This document shows positions 13,901-28,900 of a stretch of 64,000 nt of DNA, in pieces. The translations under genes and the position numbers were made by a program. Position 1 is the stretch's first letter. Each line of letters begins with the position of its first letter. Source of the stretch: Lithobates sylvaticus (Eukaryota; Chordata; Amphibia; Anura; Ranidae); contig CM053034.1 in assembly GCA_028564925.1 (NCBI GenBank), forward strand, positions 92,699,626 through 92,763,625, given 5' to 3'. The notes under the pieces were generated by a model. The model was given only the letters and a program-made list of their open reading frames with translations. It searched no databases and was not told the origin of the DNA.

Positions 13901-16900
13901 CCTTCTCCCATACATGAATGTATAAGGTAATGGTCATTAAAGTAATATTCTGACCTGGAAATTTACTATTACAATTATTGAATAGTTTTCATAAATTTTC
14001 TTTCAGTAGTTATTATGTTCAGAAGAGGAAAAATAAAATGGTATTGCTTTTTTGGTCAGTTAAATTTGTTATACAGTACACGGTACTTGCCTTCTCCCGG
14101 CAGGAGGGTGGGGGCGGGTGGTGGAAGACAGTGATTATTGCTAGCAGCTATAACAGCCGCTAGAGATAATTGCAAGAGAATCCAGCAGGCTGGTTTTACC
14201 CAAGTTGAACGATCGATCAACTTGACGCATTGAGCCTGCCCATTAACAGTTCAAATTTCGTCCGGTTTCCTGCTGAAACAGCCAAGATTTGTACCATGTA
14301 TGGCTGGCCTTAGTTGCCTTTGACAGTAGATAATGGTCAGGTGTGCATGGATGGTCCTATTGTATGGTATTCTGGGCCGATTGTTTTTTTTGAACAAAAA
14401 TATTTAGCTGCCTGTCAGGGAAAAGCGGATGAGGGGTAGACCTGTGCACTTTTTGCCCCAGCACCAGAAAAAAATAACCTAACCTACCCAATCATTTTGG
14501 CGGTTTTGTTGTGCACTGCTCCACAGTCATTGCTTAATCAATTAGAGACTGTCATGACTATGAGCACCTTTAAATAGAATGAAATATAATGCAACCAGTT
14601 CATTGCAGATTGTGATCTCATAACAGACATGTTAGACTAAGTTGCAGTCAGCCAGTACTTACCACCGAACACTGTATATTGCACTGCACATGTGTACATT
14701 GTATCTCTATCCCTGCAGGGGTGCTGGCATTTTCTGAGCACACACAGTTCTGGCACTTATCAGAGTACACTGGAGCTCCAGGCTGCAGATATATAATACA
14801 GCATTACTTAACTATGCAATACAATCACATATTATATATCTTTATTTCTAGAAAGCACAGGTGTTACTGGCATCACTAGTATAACTTCCTTCACTTTCCC
14901 GCTAGTGTGATGAAATCATCAAGACAGCATTGCCTATAATGTGCATAAGGATGCCAACTAGACTGTGCATTAGGAACCTAAACCTACAGCTTCTGTGTTC
15001 ACTGAGGGTTTTCATTCACTGGGGATATGTAAAGGTCATCAGAAGCTTCCAGATGAGATTATATTATATATTATAATGTAGTCTAGGATGTAGATATCAT
15101 TGTACCTCCTACACTGTATTGTACCAATCCCAACTTAAAATATGTGCAATATTTTTAGACCCAATACCATGCCTGCTTACTAAAGAGATACATTTTGCAT
15201 ATTGTATATGGTTAAGAAACTCCAATATCAACATTTCCATATATAAGTATATGCCTTTAGCCCACTGTCATGATGGAGTGTTGTAACAAAAATGGAAATT
15301 GAAGCTCCTCAGTCCTCACCACTGATAAGAGGTCCAGATACAATTTTATTCCAATAAAAGACAGGGAGGGGGGGGATCCAAAAAGCCAATGTGTTTTGGG
15401 GGTTCAAAAATACCCCAATCAGCAGGGTTATAAAAATCCTAAGGACATCTCCATATCAATATCTTATATCAATACCAATACAATATCCCCCCCTGAGAGT
15501 CATAGGTAAAACAAAGTACTCAATAGCCAATAGTATTGGATGCATAAAAATTAATGTCAAGTAACATTGAATAGATAATCAATATACAAGAACCTCAGAT
15601 AGTTGTGAGAATATGAATAATAAAATATACCATTTCAGTTCATCAATTGGGCACAAAACAGCAATTTGTGCCCAATTGATAAATTGAAATGGAAGGGAAT
15701 CAGGGACGTGCATTTACAGTAAGAAACACCACATCAATCTTTTACTTAATGGTTTAGACGTGTTTTCCTTTAGTTCTTACCAAGTATTCTGCCTGTTCAC
15801 GCACACAGACCTTCTTCCTCACTGCAAAAGAACAGAGCAAATAAATAAACCATATAGATACAGTATATATAGATTAAGTCCAGGGTTGGAGCATTCCTTT
15901 TCTTTATTTAATACAAAGTAATAACAATGTACACAACATTAATATCAGTGTTCCATTACAGTGCAAGCTTTTGGACCTGATGTCCTTCCTCAAGGTAGGA
16001 ACACTACACAAGGTCTTCCTCTGTAAGAACTTTCTTAACCAGCAGAAATGGCGTGCGTGCTATCAATTTAAATACACCTAAAGGGTGAAACTAGTAAAAT
16101 GAAGCAGTTGATTACGGTCAGTTGGTTTAGTAAACAAATCACTTATAAGTTTCTCTCTTCTTATTGATATCCATGTATCAAGAAAAGAAATAGAAGCCCT
16201 ATCATACGTCATGTTCAACTCTAAATCCAGAACCAAACACATTCGATATTTATCAAATAAGGACTCGCTGTCACCACCCAATACTGCAAAAATATCATAA
16301 ATAAAGTGTTATCAACATAAGCAGTAATCTTGAAATAAAACCTTTGAGAAAATATAAGGAATCTCAATCATATTCATAAATAAGTTAGCATATGGGGGGG
16401 GGGGGGGGATCCCAGTGAGCCAATTGATCCACCTCGTATCTGCAAAAAATGCTGATACTTCAAAAGAAAATAATTATTTGTCAAAAACAACCTTAATAAG
16501 TCCTCAATCTGGGTACAACTATACAATTTAGATGCCTCAAGAAGCCATCGACATGCAAGTATACCCAAATCATGTTGGAAGTTAGTATACAAACTAGATA
16601 TATCTCAACTGACTAGCATGCCGTCAGCGTATACTGAGATATTTTTGGTGTAAAAAATCACCTGTATCCTGTGTATTTGATTTTTTTACCCTGTATCACA
16701 GGAGAAAAATACCTAACTAGATATTTTGCTGCAGGAACACACACTGATTAAATTCATGCACGCCACTATGTGTCTCCCAGGTGGAATTAAAGGATTCCTA
16801 TGTTTTTAAAACAATCTACCACTTACCATAGAACGAAACCCCCCAGCAATGCGCTGTCACCGCTGACAGGGCTTCTATCTTTACCCAATCTTCCTTCTGG

Positions 16901-19900
16901 GTTCGAGTGCTCCAGCCATCTGATTGGCCAAGCCGCGATGACATCCCTCATACGCATGCGCGCAGGAGTTCAACCATTTATAAACCCTATTAGTTTTACA
17001 ATCCTACTTATCTCTCTCCAGTTTTATCCAATTCCTATTTTCAACATTCTTTTTCTACATCTTCAATTTACAACATAACTTGTACTCTGAACTTACCACA
17101 AGTATATACAGTACAGCAGTGTCCCTCTGGTATGTCACCAATAGCCTCATAGCCAAGGTCACAGATAGGAGGATTCATTGAGCATTTTTTGGTATCACAT
17201 TCTGTTAATGTAAAAAAAGGAAAAAAATAGTTCATAAAGAAATGGCCCAAGTTCCCTTTTCATGTATGGATTTTTAGATTGTTTATTTATTGATTGTCGT
17301 CCTTTAGTCAGTCCTCACCTAGTAAAAATGGAGTCAGGAAAACTTCTATATATCCACCTAAATGTGTATGTCAACTTGTCTCCCAGCTTTTACACAATAA
17401 GACTGGACAGTGATAACAGTTGTCAATGGAAGTCTATTTTGTAATGGTACTCTGTCATGTTCAATATGGTTTACTTAGACTTAAAAGGTAAATTATTAAT
17501 TCATGCTGAAGACACAGCTCTGCAGCTATCTACAGAAAACTACATACATCATTCTGTCTCTACAATTTCTGCATGAAAACAAGCTATGTGTAATCAGTCC
17601 CTAAAAGGAGCAAAAAGATAAATTACAAACTCAATTCTTTTTTTATTCTTTTTACAGTATCTAAACTGCCAGGGGAGCCAGGATTTACATTTATATACAT
17701 TAGCTATTGAGAAAGATGTCCAGTTGTAGTCAAATAGAGGCTCATTAAAAGATGAATATAGTTGCTAAAGCACAGTCACCACCATGCCCCAACTCAGAGA
17801 CCTGATTCTTTAAAGCTATGATTTGGAAAGACTACTGGCAGCCAATCTCCCTATGCCAAATATTGGAGCAGTCAGTACGATGATCCCGTCACATAGACTT
17901 ATACATAAAACAAACAAAAAAAATAAACAAAAATATGTTAAAATGAGCAGTTGCTAATATCCCTAAATATAGCCAACTTTAATCATGGTATTTAGAGAGT
18001 GCCTAGTTTGCATACTTGAACCTGGCTCTGAACAATTATGTGTTTCTGTCCACACAGTATACAACATTGGATTGCATCTAACACATGGCAAAGCACCGAA
18101 AGTTTGCAAAGTGTTATCACTTTGCTTGCCATTCCACCTGATTTTCAAATTCTGTCCCAGTGGAGAGTCTGTAGGTGGAAATGTGGCAATCAACCATCTG
18201 GAGGTTTATGCCATATGTTGAATACAACATTCAAATCAATGTGATGCGAAGCACTACAGATTGTATACTAAGTCAAATAACTGACTGCCCCCTTTCAGAT
18301 GTAGTGTCAGGTAAGGAGAGCAAATCACATATTGGAACTGGAATTGTGTATCAAATAGACCTTTTTCAGTGCCTGTGTGAACATCACCTTATAATGACAA
18401 TGAAACAAGATGCATGCAACACTTACTGCACACAGATTCATTGCAGCAGGGGTCTATATGATTGGTCTGAACATCAGCATAGAAACCTTCCAGATCACAC
18501 TTGATGGGTTTCACTTTGGAACATTGGCGTTTCTGGCAAGTGATGCCGCTACCACCTTCTCTGCAAACACATTGCTGGCAGGCAGACTGGAACTCTTCTC
18601 CAAACTGTGCAGGAAAACTCTTGTTAATAATTTAGACTGGGTACCACTAGGGATTTGAGGGTACGTCCATTCCCTCAATCACCCAGGGTTAAAGTGATTG
18701 TAAAGTCTTGTTTTCTTTTCAATAAAAATAACAAACATGTTATACTTACCTGCTCTATTGCAGTGGATTTGCACAGAGCAGCCCGGAGCCTCATCTTCTC
18801 AGGTCCCTATTCAGGCTCTCTTGGCCCCTCCCTCTTGTTAAGTGCCCCCACAGCAAGCAGCTTGCTATGGGGGCACCCGAGCCAAGTCACAGCTCCCTGT
18901 GTCCATTCAGACATGGAGCTGCGGCCCGGCCCCACCCCGTCTCTTGATTGGCTGACTGACTTTGATTGACAGCAGCAGGCACCAATGACGCTGCTGCTGT
19001 GTCTCAGCCAATTGAGAAGAGAGACAGCCGAGACACACGTGGATATCGCTGGACAGAGCAGGACCTCAGGTAAGTATTAGGGTGGCTGCTACACACAGAA
19101 GGCTTTTGCATAAAAAGCATTAAGTTAAAAAAAAGTATGACTTTGCAACTCCTTTAAAAACAGATCAATGACTTAGATAGAAACTGTGAATTGGAAGAGT
19201 CATTAAAACTGTATTAAAGTATAACTAAAGGCAAAACTTTTTTTTAGTTTTGTACAGCGTGGAAATGGATCAGAACACCAATTAGGTTTTTATTGCTATC
19301 TGTGCCCCCATTAGGGACATTCACCCTCTCGATTTGTCCTGTTTATGATTATCATTGAAAGTGAACGTAAAAGAAAATCCCAAATTTTGGGTTGTTCCCA
19401 AAGAAGTAATAGAGGAGAAATTTTCAAAATGGGCACACTAGTTATGATTTCCTAGGGGCCCCAAGAGATTACCTTAATTTTCAGGTGTTTGGCTATGGGA
19501 CAGGAAGTGAAGGTAAATCTCCCCAATGAGGCATATATGAGAAAAAAACTTACAGGGATTATATAACCCTCTCTTACTCTAACCAAAATGGAAAAAAAAA
19601 TGTTTTTCTTATAGTTCTACTTTAATGTTAGACAGCAATATGATGGGAATGAAGAGACTGGTACAGGCAGATTTGGCACTGTGCTATACAAGCAGGGTAG
19701 GCATTAGTGCTGATATCAGAAAAGCAGAAGACAGAAAGTGTAATCCATACTAGGACATACCTCTCGTGGTATCCTGTCAGGTCCAACACATCCTGAAAGA
19801 AAGACAGTGTTAGATCTATGATTGTGCCTTCTGTCAAAGTGACTATTAGGTAATAAAAGGCCGGGGAAAAAAGATTTCCTAATGTTTAATTCTGTGTAAA

Positions 19901-22900
19901 AAAATTAAGTATTAGCTATGTCTGGGTCCACTATCATATACCCTCTGTGAATACTCCAATTCATCCAATTCATGTAATGTATAATACTTACTGGTACTTG
20001 ACATGAGGTGCTTACTATCCCTTCTTATTTTAATGATTCATAATTTTGTGACCAAATACAGAGAATGCATAGGTAGGTTTGTTGCTTTTTAGCAACCAAT
20101 GATAGCTACCCAGTGAAGGTGATGAAATCAAAGTAAACATCTGATGGGCTGTCATAAGTATTAATTCCAATTTTCCATTTAGCATTTATGTATGAATAAC
20201 ACAGTCTATTGTTTTCGCTGACTGGAAGCAACTCAGCTGAGGAACATTATGCACTAAACAGGCAGTGGACACAGTAATTAAGTGAGCTCTTAATGTTATA
20301 CAAAATACCAATACTGGGCTAAAGGCTGTGTTAAAGATGGAACACTTCAAATAAGCACTTTACATAATTCAGCATTGCTTCCATAGCATCTCTGGATGGG
20401 CCTGCAGCCTCTTCACATTTATTCTGCCTTGTGCAGCCTCTCTCCCTGAGAACTACAGTGAGTGTACACTGTGAGTGTAGTGACAATGGATCACATATGT
20501 GAATTATGTCTCTCTGAATAATAAGAGCATGCTTCATAAAATATATATAGACTATGTTTTGTGAGGGATGGCAAGCTAGGCAAAGCAACAGCTTTTGTTA
20601 ATTGAGCCCCTACGGCTTATACTCACCGTTGCTCTCCCACTGCTATGTTCATCCTTTAGAGCTAACAAAAATACTTGGCACTTCTGGGTATGGGGGAGTA
20701 TATGACTCATCCCCTTCTTACCATAATCACTGGTTACCTCCTAACCTGATTGCCAAGCCCAAGAGTTGTCATGTGGGGCAGGAGTCCTTAGCCCTGTGTA
20801 GCTCCTACAAGTACACTTTGGGGCTTAAAGGGAGTGAGAGCCAGTAGCTCCATTATTTTCCTTTTAACAAGAAGACAACACTGTTGCTTCTGCAGTGAAA
20901 CTACACTGTTTGCAAGGTAGTCTTAGATATTCATAATATTATCTTAGAGGATATCTCAACCTCATTTTGTATATATACAGCATTGTTGTTAGGAATTTAG
21001 ATGCCCTTTGACAGAACATGACTACTTAACTACTTACCACAAGTAGATACACAAACATCCAATGAAGGGCTGAATTGCATTGTATCCAGAGGGCAGAAAC
21101 ACCCTTCAGTCACACGTTTATCACTCTTCATTATTGATTGTTCCTCTGGACTGGAAGATAACATGTATTAGGATTCAATTAATAGTTCTGGTGGTTCACT
21201 GCATCGTACTTTAGTACATTAAGGTTCCATTCAAAAGAATGGCACTATAGCATAATAAGTACATATATGATTGTGTTTATTTAAAATAACATAATGATTT
21301 CATATAAATATCAGAAAAATATTTTTTGTCAGTAATGCTATAGTGTCATAAACATATAGAAAACTTGCACTGCAACGAAATGGATGGCATAGCTCATAAC
21401 TTCAACTCAAAAACCTAATTTTCGATATCTTTGCAAATACTTGAAGATCAATCTTTAGCTGAAGATTGTTTAAACCCTTTCAAGTTTTCTAAGTACATCA
21501 AATGGACATTGTTTTTAACATATAGGGGTGGTTAGTGGTGGCTGTGGGTTCTTAAGAGGTTTTTACCCAAAATCTGTTCAATTCTGTTCTTTCTACAAAT
21601 TAAGTATCTTCACTTGTCTGTACACTTACGTTATATCACCATCTTGTGCTGTCTGGTACTCCCATTTTTTTGATCTCCCAAAAACCTCCTGGATGTCTAT
21701 ACCTTTGCTTTTCATTCAGGAGACATCTGTATTTTCTCTGTCAGATATGTTTACCTTGGTTTTTGACTGCCATCTTTCTCCTCGTTCCCAGCTTTCTCTT
21801 TAGTTCCCCAGGACTCTGTGATCTAGATCATTACATTTGTGTCTCATGTCTCCCTCTGGGTTTTGTTTGGTCGTTGTTGTTTATTGTCTCACATTCTCTG
21901 TGTGGTAGCCATCTAGCCATCGTTAGTATCCTCTGCTTTTCATTTAGCTAACTCTGTCTGGTCTTGCTTGAGTATCACTTGTGTCCTCATCCCCATTCTT
22001 TACTGTACCTTGTTGCCCCTGGCTATGTCCTTGTTACTTGTTTGTAGTAACTGTCAGCTTAGCAATCGCAACATCTATTGAAAGGAAGTTGCTTACACTG
22101 CAAAATCGATCCCAGAGGTATCAAATTAAAATTCACAGAGGTCCAGTAAGTAAAATTTTAATCCAGCAGAGGTCCGAATTGCATGTTTGTGCTATAAGTC
22201 AGACCCTTCACATCACAGCCCCCTGTCCTCTTAGGCTAATTTAACATCTCTGTAGCTGGGGAACATGTCCCGCCTCGCCTCTTCAGTTCTGTGAGAATGA
22301 TGGCCATGGCAGTGATGTCTATGGGCAGAACAGCACTTAAATGGCAGGACTGTGGCAGTCCAGATAGGACATTGACTCAGCCCAGATCTGCGGCCCACCA
22401 GTTAATAATGCCTGATCTACCCCTTTAGCAACTCTCAAAAAGACCAGATTTTTGTCAGTCCCCTGAAGCTCAATGGTCATCATCCACCATCAGATGACAA
22501 AACTGATCATTCTTGATTGTCTAGTCCATGTGCAATTTAGTCCTCAACCTATTTGCATTGATTCAGTAATATCTGGCCTAGAACCTTGTTTAACCTAGTG
22601 TTTCATCTGTCATGCTAGCACCAGTCTAGAACCTTGTTTAACCTAGTGTTTCATCTGTCATGCTAGCACCAGTCTAGCACCTTTCAATTCTGTTAGCCAC
22701 AATCATCAATATTGCAATTTAATGACAATAGTCTTATAAAATCCAAGCTCATCTTCATTGCACAATGATTGTAGGTTTACTAAGCATGCAGTGTAGTATA
22801 TAGACACTTACGTGGTCTGGCAAGTTCTTGGAGCAGCTGAACCACAGGCATTGTAGACTTGGTGAGATGGACACTCCATGGCTAAATGAAAAGCAATAAC

Positions 22901-25900
22901 ATATTGAAGATATCTTTGGCTGATAAAGTCAAATGTTTGAATGTTGGACCAGTATTGGACTGTTATTATTACTGTTATGTGTCAACAATTAGCATCTTTA
23001 TTTTAATATGCCCCCCTTAGGCCCCATGCACACGAGACGCAGATGCAAACTCTGCTGAACGCATGTTTTAAAAAGCAGAAACCTGCGTTTAAAAACGCGC
23101 GTTTTGCTGTGTTTTCATGTCGCGTTTAGACGCGTTTACACGCGTTTAGACGCGTTTGCGTCTATAAGCATTTGTAAAGATAGCATCATATAGACCCTCC
23201 CCAAGCTCAGAAAGCATGTATTATTAACTATTTCTGCCATTTTGTGAGCAGCAGCAGCAGAGTGAGCAGTTGTACACTTGCATTTGCCTCTCTTTCTGTG
23301 TTTTTTTTTGGAAATGGATCCCATATTAAATATATGTCAGGAAATGCTCCTGATGTCGCTCTTGATAAAGCAGCAACGTCGTCGCAAATTTGCATGAGAG
23401 GTCCAGAATCAGAGCTTGGCGATATTGGACCCATCCGTTGATGGCACAGCGAATGTCCGTTGGATATTTCACAAACATGTATGCATTTCACAAACATGTG
23501 TGCATTAGTGAGTATATACGCTCTATGAACTATCTAAACTAATTACGACATTTTAAACAATTTTTTCTAGTATTTTTTATGGTTTACCATCATATTTCTC
23601 AGTTTTCTGGTCCAAAAAATTGGGTTCCTTTTAAAAAGGCTTATAAACGCAAACGCGGCTAAATGCAGGTGCCTGCGTTTAGCCGCGTTTAGACGCGTTT
23701 AGAAGCGTTTTGCGTCTGAAACGTGGAAAAGCAAAGTGTCTGAACGCATTTTTTTGCTTCTGGAAAAACAAGGTTAAACGCAACTGCATAAAAACGGGAA
23801 AAAACTAGACTGTGTGCATGGACACATAGGATAACATTGCATGCGTTCAGGTGCAGTTGAAAAAAGTGTCCAACTGCCTCTGAGCGCGCGTTTAACTGCG
23901 TCTCGTGTGCATTGGGCCTTACACTTCAAATAGTTCAGAAGTAGCACCGTGCTTCATTTAGCAAGTGGGCCTAAATGATGTAAAGACAAATAACAAAAGG
24001 AAACAATAACTTAATAACAAAGAATGCATGCAAAAATGTTGCAGGAGGGATCTAAGCAACAATAACAGTAAAACGTAATATATTTTGCAAACTCATTTAT
24101 CACAAACTCATTATTATACATGGAAGAGATACAAGTACATCAGAGAGGCATCTGATTTATGTACCCCCTACCTCTGCTACCTGTTGCGTATTTCTAAATT
24201 TCCTACACTGTGTTAAAAAACATGTTATTGTATTTCATCCAAAACAGGCTGCAATCAAATCTTTGTTGTTAATCTTGTGATATAAAAGGAAGTTAAATAC
24301 CTTTTTATGTAATACTTGAGGCACCAGCATCTACCTTATTTTTGAGCCTCACATTTATGTTCAGTGTTTTAAGCCCATATCTGAGTATAAAAAAATCTTT
24401 CAAATAAAGTATTAAATATGAAACTTACGACATTCAGAAGCTTGACTTCTCCAGTCAATACAAATTCCATGATCTCCGCAGAGTAGAGCATAGTGCTGCA
24501 AACTGGTGCATGGCATGTTGGAGCTGGCGCCATGGCAGCTATCAGAAACACAGGCCTGGTAATAATCTTTTGGTGGGACTATCTCATGGCATTTCTGAAA
24601 AATTCTTTTAAGGGAGAAGGAGCACAAGAAAAAGAAATACAATTACATTCTAATTGACCAGTAAATCATTTTTGTATAACTATGCAAGGGAAATGTATTT
24701 CTTGTTTTTGTCTGCCTACAGGCAAGGTAAATCCAGACTATAGCACGGTATTTTTGGTCTCTCTAGGATCAAAATTTGAAATTTATGCGTGGAGAATGGA
24801 TCCTTATCAGATAAATGACTGAGAAAAAATATTAAAACAGCAATACTTATTAGTAATCAATTTGTTAATGGGTATGGGGGGGGGGGGGGCAGGGACTCTA
24901 GTGCTAGGCTCTATTCATAAAGCTTAATTGTTTCAACTATGCCTTGACCACAGGCTGAAAAGTACAAAGTCTGCAGCTGCTTTCAGTTTTCAGCTTTCTT
25001 AAATTAAGAAGCAGTCTTTACTGCTGAGTTGCTTAGGACTCTCCTACCTTCATACTAGTTTGCTTCCTAAAGGATTTGATTATTATTATTTTTAACAAAT
25101 AAGTAACGTTTAAAAACGTATTTTAAAATCATCTTATTCCAAAGAAACGCTGAGCATCCTTATACAGACATACTGAGGGGGCTTATACTGAATTGATAGG
25201 AAGTGCAAAGGGCCACTTTAGTAGTGCAGTAAAAAAAAGAAAAACAAATCCAATTTCTAAGAGTCCCTTGGGTAGATTATCTCTTTCAATTTGTCAGGAG
25301 ACCACTGTCCTCGGAACAGAAAGTGATGTGAAATCTATTAACCCCCCTGGCGGTATTCCCGAGTCTGGCTTGGGGTGGGAACTCCAGTACCAAAAGCGGT
25401 AACCCCGAGCCAGACTCGGGCTCGCATTGCAGGATACAGGGGGAAGTTACTTACCTGCGATGTCTCCCCGCTGTGTGAGCGAGCCGTCTGCTCGCTCGAT
25501 TCACACAGTGCCGAGTGCCGCTGATCTCCGTTCCCTGCGACGTTACGACGCACGGGAGCGGAGATCGGCGCCAAATTCAAAAAAGTTAAAAAACACAATA
25601 CACATACAGTACTGTAATCTTACATATTACAGTACTGTATAACAAAAATACACATCCCCTTTGTCCCTAGTGGTCTGCCCAGTGCCCTGCATGTCATTTT
25701 ATATAATAAATAGATTTTTTTCTGCCTGGAAACTGGAGATTGTCCATAGCAACCAAAAAGTGTCCCTTTATGTCAAAAGTGATTTTAGACCAGCTAGAAA
25801 ACAGCGATAATAAATTAGAATCACAATTCATCATCAAACACAAAATTTAATGACAGTGACTATTCTGCAACTGAGCAAATTTCAGTGTTTTTGATTTGAT

Positions 25901-28900
25901 TACATTATTGAATAATTTTTATATATATTTTTATTATATTATAATTTATGATTTTGTGTTCAAACTTTATCATACCCGGGATGTCTACTAGACTCTGGTT
26001 TGGACAGATTTAAGTGAGTTATTCATAAGAATTGCATGCCTACAATATAAAACGCCAAATTTCCATGCAAAATAATTGTACCGCTTTCAGCACCTAAAAC
26101 CAGAAAGAATCATACCGCCAGGGAGGTTAACCAAGGTATATTAGGAATATACTTGGAGAAAAAACAGACATTTCTTCTGACACCTCTACAAACAGAATTG
26201 AAGACTGTAAATGCTTACGGTCCCATCATGAGGTCACACATTGGTGATGGAGGGCAAACAACAGAGGGCTCAGTGGTTGGAGGGGGTTGTGTAGGCTTAT
26301 GCTGATCACATGTGGGTTTATTTGAGTCATGCACAATCCAGGTGTCAGCCATAGCTGCGCAACTTGAAACAATCTCTCCACTGCTTGTTCTGCAGTCATC
26401 CGTTTGGTCATTACTACAAGTACCTGCATATGAATGAAATAACAAATAAAACTGGGTGCAGGAATTAAGCATTCATAACTGTATTTGTAAGTCCATCCTT
26501 TATTTTCTGTAATTATGTGTATTCTGTCATCCAGTCCTTATATAAAGTATACAAGACTACTAAACTATACAACAGAGCACCAGATAATCAATAATCAACT
26601 AATCAGAAACTAAATTAATGGGCTGCATTACCTCAAGGTATGTTAACAAATGTTCGGTAACACAAATCACCAAACAGGTGCCAAGGGGCCCTAAAGTAAT
26701 CCTTCAGCTACCTTAATATGGGTAAATAAGTATACTTTGTAATGGAAATTTGTAAGTTCTGTATATAATTGTATTCCATTTTGTATGTATTGCACACTGC
26801 CCTCACTGTGCACACGGCACTAATAATGTTTTCAGTACATGTTTACATTCTTTTGAGTCCTGATTAGAATAAGCCTGCCTATGATACGCCCCTTGTTACC
26901 ATAAATGAACAATTGTAATATTAATGTGATACCTACGTAATCATGTGTATAAAACCCCTGAATTGCGTCATAATAAAGGAGAACGGTTATTTGGAAAGAT
27001 GCTGAGCGTATCTTTTGTGTCTGTTCCCTACTGGAGTAGTTATTATTAATTTGGAACCACTAATCAATATGAGGATAGGAGTTGCCTATCTATAAATTTC
27101 CAGGACAGGTGGCGAGCCAGCCAGGAGGGGTTAAAAGGTGACCCTGAGTATCCGAAACGAGGAGCTTGAGACGATCCGGGAATTTCTGATAATCAGCCGG
27201 CTGAGGTAAGCCTTTTGCTTACATTTGAGTTATCAGACTTCCTTGATCGGTAAGGCATTTTCGGGACAAAGGGTACCTATCTTACTCCCCTTAATCAAAC
27301 TGTATTGATTGGTGGTTATATGTTATCACTGTCTACTGTCCATCGGAGTGTTATAGATAAGAAAGGGAAGAATAGTGCTGTTCACAGGTATATGTAGTAC
27401 ATCTGCTAGAAAAAGTAGTTTAGAGGCAAGAGGGTATAGGCACACGTAGAGAAGACTGGCCAGTCATTATGGGCATTAAATTAAGTAAGGGAATAAAGGG
27501 TAAGAGACCCTCAAAAATGCCCAGCGCAAGAGGAGCGCTATATATGAACCGAAGGTGCGGTTCCGCCTATACTGAGCCCCTAGATTAATGGTTAAAGTGG
27601 ACATGGATCCACAATGGGTAACTGGGTTACCACCGAAGTCCACAGGGACTAAGAATCATGCAGAGTACACAGCTAGAGAAACAGCTATCTATGTGAGGTG
27701 GATGGATCAAGGGTGACAATTAACACTAGACAGAAAGAGACATTTTCATGTTAAGTTGTGGGATTAATTTGGGGTCAGGCACTACAACTAGTAAAGTCAA
27801 GAAATAGAGACATGAGAGTTAAAACAGAATATTTTATATGTTGTCAGAGAGGGAAGATGGAATGAGCACTATGGCTGCCCGTCTGATCATAGAAGGTACA
27901 GTATGTGAAGTATGGTATTACAATACATTGGATGTAAAGGATATCAGAACAAAATAAGGAAAACAGAAAATAATCAAGTAAGTATTTAAAAGAGTTAAAA
28001 GAATGTGAGAGAATGATATGCATGTGTTGTGTACAAATGGGAAAAATGTAAGCGATTTTAGAGAGATATTTGTGTGTGTGTGTGAATGCTGGAACCTTTA
28101 GTTCTATTGCTTGTGTGTGTCATGTACGCAGATGTGACCCCCTCCTTTGTGCTCTCCTGAAAGAATGTAGCTGGGATGAGAGGTCGGTGATAAGCTGGAA
28201 GGACACCATGCCAATTTCAGTTTTTTAGACAAAACATTTATAACTTTATGTGCCGGGTTAACGAATCTAATGATAAACAATGTGATCACAATTATTTTTG
28301 AATCTGTTTTCCAAACATGGTAAAATGAAGGTTACATTTAACCGTGTATTACACAAATTGAATATTCTTTGATAGTGGAAACAGTGCATTTAATAGGGAA
28401 TTAAGTAAAATTAAGTAATATGTTCCCCTTTAAGGAACATTATCTGTTGATATATATATTAGGGTGTGATATTGAAATTATCATTTGAGTATTAATTTCT
28501 AATTGGAGTTTAAAAATGTTATTAATAATATAGATATATTGAAACTGGTTTAGACAACCTTTGGTTGGAAATGAAATCCAGTTTAATAGGGAATTTATAA
28601 AAATGGTGTTAGTTTAGTTTAAGATAACAATTTTGTAATTTTACATTTATTGAGTGGAAAGAAAAAAGATTAAGATGAGGTTGTTAATTGGAATACAGCT
28701 GCCATAATGTTTAAAAAAGCCAAGATGGATGGGATACACAAGAAGTTTTTCTACAAAAATAAAATCTTAAAGTCTGATAATAAATTGATGTGCGGTCCAT
28801 GATGTGAGAGTAATAATAAATAAAATGTAAATATGACAGATCCATCACATCAAGTCCACACACCCTGTTAGGATAGATGCCACCTGCAGCCAGTTGTTTT

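Noticed and set aside
21528-22244. Overlapping plus-strand frames with hydrophobic wording, possible membrane protein
   Set aside because: The region is T/C-rich, the frames overlap each other and show no conserved motif or splice context.
24591-24594. Acceptor TTTTTCAG as the true start of the C8 exon
   Set aside because: It breaks frame with the two-base overhang of exon 26219-26423 and loses the conserved Phe before CH; the upstream TTAAAAG fits both.
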